Below are positions 60,424-64,000 of a stretch of 64,000 nucleotides of DNA, in pieces. Every line of letters begins with the position of its first letter. Position 1 is the stretch's first letter. The stretch is from Paenibacillus gorillae (GTDB taxonomy: Bacteria; Bacillota; Bacilli; Paenibacillales; Paenibacillaceae). The notes below the pieces were generated by a model. It ran no database searches. It saw only the letters and a list, made by a program, of their open reading frames with translations, and had not been told where the DNA came from. The DNA lies in the NCBI RefSeq assembly GCF_000513275.1, contig NZ_CBVJ010000129.1, forward strand, positions 1-64,000. Direction: 5' to 3'. Position numbers and translations under genes: made by a program.

Positions 60424-60545
60424 TCAGCTCCATTCAGCTTTCGATAAAGTTGAAATTCAATAGTATTTTATTTCAGATGGGGCTCAGCAGTCTAATTCTA
60501 GTTGGGCCCCGTTTGAGATTGAAACGCCTTCTACTTCTCCTATGC
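60419..60545 (+). pseudogene. Relic copy of the 3' end and terminator of a PRK06851-like gene
   Basis: TTGATCAGCTCCATTCAGCT and the following bases match the last codons of the double P-loop gene at 48445-48473 (coding LISSTPLSK). The match continues through the hairpin (48486-48541 versus 60470-60524) and beyond it (TTCTAC-TCTCCT). It starts within the YesM stop region, so the rest of the copy was deleted. The hairpin may now end the YesM transcript. The rest of 60546-60748 has no gene. Confidence 0.6.
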
Positions 60546-60748
60546 CCTTCTTCCTCTCCCCATCTCCTTCAACACCGTACTGCAAAATAATTTTCACCGT
60601 CACTTATGGAACGGTTCACCATATCTTCCTAACGAAGTAACTGCTAATATATACCATATTGGATTCAATACTCTACCTCTACGGCCAGTACGACAAGGTG
60701 TGAGTGAATTGTATGCTTTAAAGAAAGACAAAAATAAATACATTTCAT

Positions 60749-60775
60749 TGTAACGAAATATATTTTTTTCGGATA
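60749..60775 (+). promoter_or_regulatory. ECF-type promoter candidate
   Basis: TGTAAC (60749-60754) and CGGATA (60770-60775) spaced by 15 bases resemble ECF sigma promoters (TGtAAC and CG-rich -10). It lies just ahead of the sigma gene, so it may be autoregulated. Confidence 0.45.
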
Positions 60776-60797
60776 TATAGTCGAAGGGAGTGAGAGA

Positions 60798-61277
60798 GTG
60801 GCGGAGGATATAGAAGAAATTTATAAACATTATGCAAAAAGTGTCTTCCGATATTTACTTAGCCTTACTCATGATGAAGGTTTGGCCGAAGAATTAACGG
60901 GGGAAACATTTTACCGCGCTGTATACTCAATTCATACCTATAACGGATCCTGCAAAATAAGTGTTTGGCTTTGCCAGATCGCCAAGCATGTGTGGTATCA
61001 GGAGCTTGAGAAAAGAAAAAAGCATCCAAATCAAGAGTTGCAAGAGGATGTCCCTTCACCGAATATGTCGCCGGAGGAAGCCAGTCTGTTCCAGAGTAAC
61101 AAAATGGACTTGTATCGAGCTATTCACCAATTGAGTGAACCTATGCGGGAAATTGTCCATATGCGTATCTCAGGTGAATTTTCCTTCGCGGAAATAGGTG
61201 AAATACTTGGCAAAAATGAAAACTGGGCACGTGTCACGTTCTACCGAGCAAAACAAAAAATTATGGAGGTGTTATAA
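60798..61277 (+). CDS. ECF RNA polymerase sigma factor
   Basis: 159 residues. Region 2: YKHYAKSVFRYLLSLTHDEGLAEELTGETFYRAV with ISVWLCQIAKHVWYQEL; region 4: LSEPMREIVHMRISGEFSFAEIGEILGKNENWARVTFYRAKQKI. A GTG start follows GGGAGTGAGAG. It is directly followed by its anti-sigma gene with no spacer. Confidence 0.92.
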   Translation: MAEDIEEIYKHYAKSVFRYLLSLTHDEGLAEELTGETFYRAVYSIHTYNGSCKISVWLCQIAKHVWYQELEKRKKHPNQELQEDVPSPNMSPEEASLFQSNKMDLYRAIHQLSEPMREIVHMRISGEFSFAEIGEILGKNENWARVTFYRAKQKIMEVL

Positions 61278-61886
61278 ATGATCAAATGTCATATTGTCCA
61301 AGACACTATGCCAAATTACATAGACGGCTTGCTCAGTGCAGAAACCGAACATGACATCCTACAACACTTTGAGGAATGCGAAGCATGCCGTACGCTTCAT
61401 GCTAAGCTTTCAACTTCAATAGATAACTCGGATTTACATATAAATAAGAAAGAAATCGATTTTCTGAAGAAAGTAAGAATAAAAACAACGAAGAAAGTGG
61501 TAACGGGATTTACAGTACTCCTATTGATTTTTGCACTGCTAACTTACTTTTTTGCCATAGGCTCGCCTGTCCGCAAGACAGATCTGATCTATACAACCAG
61601 CTTTGTGGGGGACACGTGGCGAATAAATATGGAACTTACAAACGGCAAAGCCTTGCTTGTAAAAACAGAGCCAATTTATGGCGAAAAAGACAGCAATGGT
61701 GTCAAACCTATTGTTGGTGAACTTATAAAACCTCACGAATTGGTGCCTTCACCGATCTTGGAAAGCGATAATACTTCCTTTATGTTTGGCAGCACGATCG
61801 ACAGCTTCAACAAGCCTGATTATAAAATCATTCTCCGATTAGCAGACGGTGACATTGTTTTTACATCAGATAATTATGACAAGTAA
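61278..61886 (+). CDS. Zinc-finger anti-sigma factor
   Basis: 202 residues. The N-terminal zf-HC2 (ZAS) domain has CHIVQDTMPNYIDGLLSAET and the HFEECEACR metal motif (HxxxCxxC), one TM segment (about 76-95), and an external domain of about 105 residues. It should hold the preceding sigma factor inactive at the membrane. AGGTG precedes the ATG. Confidence 0.9.
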   Translation: MIKCHIVQDTMPNYIDGLLSAETEHDILQHFEECEACRTLHAKLSTSIDNSDLHINKKEIDFLKKVRIKTTKKVVTGFTVLLLIFALLTYFFAIGSPVRKTDLIYTTSFVGDTWRINMELTNGKALLVKTEPIYGEKDSNGVKPIVGELIKPHELVPSPILESDNTSFMFGSTIDSFNKPDYKIILRLADGDIVFTSDNYDK

Positions 61887-61910
61887 GTTTCAACTAACGA
61901 ACAGGTCTAT

Positions 61911-61944
61911 CGGCGAAAAAAATGGCGGCCCTATGGCCGCCATT
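61911..61944 (-). terminator. Terminator after the 62 kb gene
   Basis: A perfect 10-bp AATGGCGGCC/GGCCGCCATT stem followed by eight Ts on the minus strand; it can also serve the plus-strand anti-sigma gene. Confidence 0.9.
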
Positions 61945-62005
61945 CGTTATTATTATATTTTCTTGCTGCAAGGTAATTCTTTATCTCGGTGGCTTGGGGC
62001 TTGCT

Positions 62006-62470
62006 TCAATACTCCCCTTTAATCACGAAAAACGAACCTCGGATGGTCCCTGCCAGCTTGGACTTCTGTCTTGCAAATTTGAATTTCTCTTCCAGCTCCT
62101 TAGGAACCTCCATCCCCTCAGATAGCTTGAAACCCACGGCCCGCTTCTTAGGATCATCCACCGTATACAAGACGTTGACCGCTAGACCATCCTCATAAAA
62201 GACGAAGGCCCATTTGATATTTTCTACTTGAAAAAGGGATGTTTCCAGCGGTTGTGCTGCAAACTCAATACCACGTTCTTCTTTCAACACTCGTTTCACA
62301 TAATCAAGCGTCTCCTGGCTTTCGCCAGCCGGTACGGTCGTAAATTCATGCTTGTATTTGTTCATGAAGTAACGGGCTTCATTCGCGCGAAGACCAGCTA
62401 GCACTTCTGCTACCGGCGAAGATTCCAGACCAGCCACAGACACATTTTTAAAGTCAACGATCGTAGACAT
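62006..62470 (-). CDS. Uncharacterised protein, paralogue of the 22 kb gene
   Basis: About 154 residues, nearly identical to the product of 22093-22557. It begins MSTIVDFKNVSVAGLESSPV. The start at 62470 follows AGGAGG; in-frame starts further upstream overlap the preceding gene. It is the last gene after a GyrI-like and a DoxX gene, suggesting a role in stress or small-molecule response, but no domain is recognised. Confidence 0.78.
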   Translation of the reverse strand: MSTIVDFKNVSVAGLESSPVAEVLAGLRANEARYFMNKYKHEFTTVPAGESQETLDYVKRVLKEERGIEFAAQPLETSLFQVENIKWAFVFYEDGLAVNVLYTVDDPKKRAVGFKLSEGMEVPKELEEKFKFARQKSKLAGTIRGSFFVIKGEY

Positions 62471-62496
62471 TTCCTCATTCCTCCTACTGATTTCGT

Positions 62497-62976
62497 TTAC
62501 TTCTCCACAACCGGAATCCACATTTCCCCGTATACGAGGTTATCTCGCTGCCCCATCTCAACCGTTGCATTAGGCCCGCCAACATAAGCGTAATTATCGG
62601 CTGCTGGCAACGCTTGACCAAAGGCAATGCCAGTAAGCTTGCTGCTGAGCTCATCAGCCGACTTCCCCTCGCCTTTAACCACGAGGTATTGTCCCTTAGG
62701 AAATTGGATCACTCTGTGTTCTTCCGGTACCGATGAATCTGTCATTACGCCAGCATAATACATCATCTTGTGATTGACCGCTTCGTTTACGGCAAAAATA
62801 TAATCGTTCGCAGCAATCGCCTTTAACGCGTCAAGCCTTCCATCCTGCTCCACTGACCGCCAAAAGCTTTCCTTCTCCTTATTGATACCGGCATAATCCG
62901 TGTAATCGCTTTTCAGCTCCGTTCCAATTCCCAGAACGATAAAGCTTTCTTTTTCCTCAAAGGTATACGTTGCCAT
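62497..62976 (-). CDS. GyrI-like small-molecule-binding protein
   Basis: About 159 residues. FIVLGIGTELKSDYTD, a Trp near residue 38, VPEEHRVIQFPKGQYLVVKGEG and YGEMWIPVVEK follow the GyrI/BacR effector-binding fold, here without a DNA-binding domain. Stand-alone GyrI-like proteins can bind or hydrolyse drugs. AAGGAG lies 8 bases before the ATG at 62976. A decayed fragment of a second copy lies at 63598-63666. Confidence 0.8.
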   Translation of the reverse strand: MATYTFEEKESFIVLGIGTELKSDYTDYAGINKEKESFWRSVEQDGRLDALKAIAANDYIFAVNEAVNHKMMYYAGVMTDSSVPEEHRVIQFPKGQYLVVKGEGKSADELSSKLTGIAFGQALPAADNYAYVGGPNATVEMGQRDNLVYGEMWIPVVEK

Positions 62977-63046
62977 AATTCCAGCTCCTTTTTTGAATGT
63001 ATTCATTAATTTGTTTATCCACTTGATAGGTTTATCATAAGCCTCA

Positions 63047-63072
63047 ATCATGTCAAAATATGATACTGTTTA
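63047..63072. repeat. Duplicated promoter/operator block, copy 1
   Basis: ATCATGTCAAAATATGATAC plus TGTTTA is repeated exactly at 63731-63756. It contains an ATCAT/ATGAT inverted repeat and, on the minus strand, a perfect TTGACA. It lies about 70 bases before the GyrI-like gene. Confidence 0.75.
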
Positions 63073-63178
63073 ACATTCAGCCAATTATTCTCTCCTACAA
63101 CTCCCTACCTAAATATTAGTGTCTTTGACAGGGAAAGTCTATCCGATTCAGAATGGACTCGCGTTGATGTCATTTCCA

Positions 63179-63601
63179 TTAGAGTCTGCGGCTTTTCGGG
63201 CGCAGCGCCCAGGAGGCGATGCCAAGTGCAGCATAAAAAAGCGGAAGAATAACATGGAATCCGCCATCCCCATAATCATGAGCGAACACATGAGATAAGA
63301 CTGCACCTGTCATTAGAAAAAAGATACCGCTATAAGCCCATTCCTTGAGCCGAGGGAAACCTGGTATGACGATCGCAATGACTCCAAGCAATTTCCAAGT
63401 CCCGAGAATGCTCGTGATATATAACGGAAATCCAATATCGGTTACCAACTCGATATTGCCGCCATATTGCATCAATTGCCCGATCCCGCTTAATGCAATA
63501 GAGAATGCGAGAATGCTGGTGACAATCCAATAAGCTGCCGTCCTTCCGATAGGACGGGATTCAACCTTCGCGATCTTTTCATTATCGGTAACTATACTCA
63601 T
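63179..63601 (-). CDS. DoxX-like membrane protein
   Basis: 140 residues with four TM helices. LSGIGQLMQYGG, GFPLYITSILGTWKLLGVIAIVIPG and WAYSGIFFLMTGAVLSHVFAHD are typical of the DoxX-like family. AAAGGAGG precedes the ATG. It probably belongs to the WYL-controlled unit upstream of the GyrI-like gene. Confidence 0.88.
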   Translation of the reverse strand: MSIVTDNEKIAKVESRPIGRTAAYWIVTSILAFSIALSGIGQLMQYGGNIELVTDIGFPLYITSILGTWKLLGVIAIVIPGFPRLKEWAYSGIFFLMTGAVLSHVFAHDYGDGGFHVILPLFYAALGIASWALRPKSRRL

Positions 63602-63666
63602 TCCAATTCCTCCTTTGATCTCCCTGTGTGCTTCCGGTACCGATGCTTCTGATCTGACGCTGCCAT
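63598..63666 (-). pseudogene. Deletion relic of a GyrI-like gene
   Basis: AAAAAGGAGCTGGGAAGATG matches the start region of the GyrI-like gene (AAAAAAGGAGCTGGAATTATG). The following TCGGTACCGGAAGCACACAG matches an internal part of that gene near 62725, in another frame. A large internal deletion has left a 22-codon frame whose TGA overlaps the DoxX ATG, so it may now serve only as a translational lead-in. Confidence 0.7.
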
Positions 63667-63730
63667 CTTCCCAGCTCCTTTTTTTGATTTGATCTTGTGT
63701 TTTTACTTGATGGGTTTATAATAACGATAA

Positions 63731-63756
63731 ATCATGTCAAAATATGATACTGTTTA
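63731..63756. repeat. Duplicated promoter/operator block, copy 2
   Basis: An exact match of 26 bases to 63047-63072, with similarity extending further (ACTTGAT-GGTTTAT). It stands between the WYL-type regulator start (63766) and the relic/DoxX unit on the other strand, the expected place for an operator bound by that regulator. Confidence 0.75.
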
Positions 63757-63765
63757 GAGGTCCCG

Positions 63766-64000
63766 ATGAAAAAAGTAGAACGGATTAACATCATCATGCG
63801 GTACATCAACAACCGCGCCCATTTTACCATTTCAGAAATCATGCATGAGTTCAATATCTCCCGTTCGACGGCGATTCGGGACATTAGGGAAATTGAAGCA
63901 ATGGGAATGCCTCTGGTCGCCGAAGTCGGGAGGGACGGGGGCTACTTTGTGATGAACAACTCTGTCCTGCCCACGGTTCGCTTTACCGATAACGAGCTTA
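63766..64000 (+). CDS. YafY-type HTH/WYL regulator, cut by the window end
   Basis: The first 78 codons are visible. MKKVERINIIMRYINNRAHF and TISEIMHEFNISRSTAIRDIREIEAMGMPL form the HTH_11 winged helix, followed by GRDGGYFVM, as in YafY-like WYL regulators. AGAGG precedes the ATG. It is divergent from the DoxX/GyrI-like genes and likely controls them. The WYL domain itself lies outside the window. Confidence 0.85.
   Translation, partial: MKKVERINIIMRYINNRAHFTISEIMHEFNISRSTAIRDIREIEAMGMPLVAEVGRDGGYFVMNNSVLPTVRFTDNEL

Overview
The window looks like chromosomal DNA of a Paenibacillus-type member of the Bacillales. The main clues are AGGAGG-class ribosome binding sites before almost every gene, a YesM/YesN-type two-component pair beside an LplB/YtcP/lipoprotein sugar ABC transporter, a huge exported protein ending in three SLH domains, an HPr kinase, YheC/D-like and LemA proteins, and many ECF sigma factors. 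No rRNA, tRNA, CRISPR array, prophage module or intact transposon was seen.

Layout. 0.3-5.5 kb: two-component system followed by an MacB/FtsX-type ABC exporter. 5.5-10.8 kb: AraC/GyrI regulator, an HPr kinase with a hairpin leader, and a carboxynorspermidine (polyamine) operon preceded by a long structured leader that ends in an intrinsic terminator. 10.8-14.8 kb: LytTR/DUF3021 pair, beta-lactamase-like hydrolase, DinB, WYL regulator. 15-21 kb: a 2004-residue GLUG/cadherin-like/SLH surface protein; a 54-residue HD-GYP N-terminal-like protein lies upstream, and both share a direct-repeat promoter motif. 21.4-27.4 kb: accessory stretch with a SUKH protein, a sigma factor coupled to a large partner, and decaying genes. 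27.4-33 kb: orphan FecCD permease, a LytTR-ABC export operon, VOC protein. 33.2-41.9 kb: sigma factor with a long extension, AT-rich secreted-protein pair, another sigma/anti-sigma pair, SUKH protein, ATP-grasp protein, PadR/SDR unit under a near-perfect palindrome.

42.2-45.7 kb holds the most unusual locus: a MauE-like membrane protein, a membrane-anchored CGTC thioredoxin-like protein, a peptidase-less ABC exporter, then three tandem 31-codon genes for nearly identical four-cysteine peptides and a terminator. I read it as a disulfide-rich, apparently leaderless peptide production and export system. I do not recognise the peptide family.

45.7-50.4 kb: SUFU protein, a frameshifted gene, a double P-loop ATPase, and divergent DUF3137/LemA genes. 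50.4-60.4 kb: a carbohydrate regulon (GH97 glycosidase, lipoprotein, two permeases) divergent from YesN/YesM-like regulators, whose promoter carries a cre-like box. 60.8-64 kb: ECF sigma/anti-sigma pair, then a small cluster with a paralogue of the 22 kb gene, a GyrI-like protein, a DoxX protein, a deletion relic with a duplicated promoter, and a WYL-type regulator cut by the window end.
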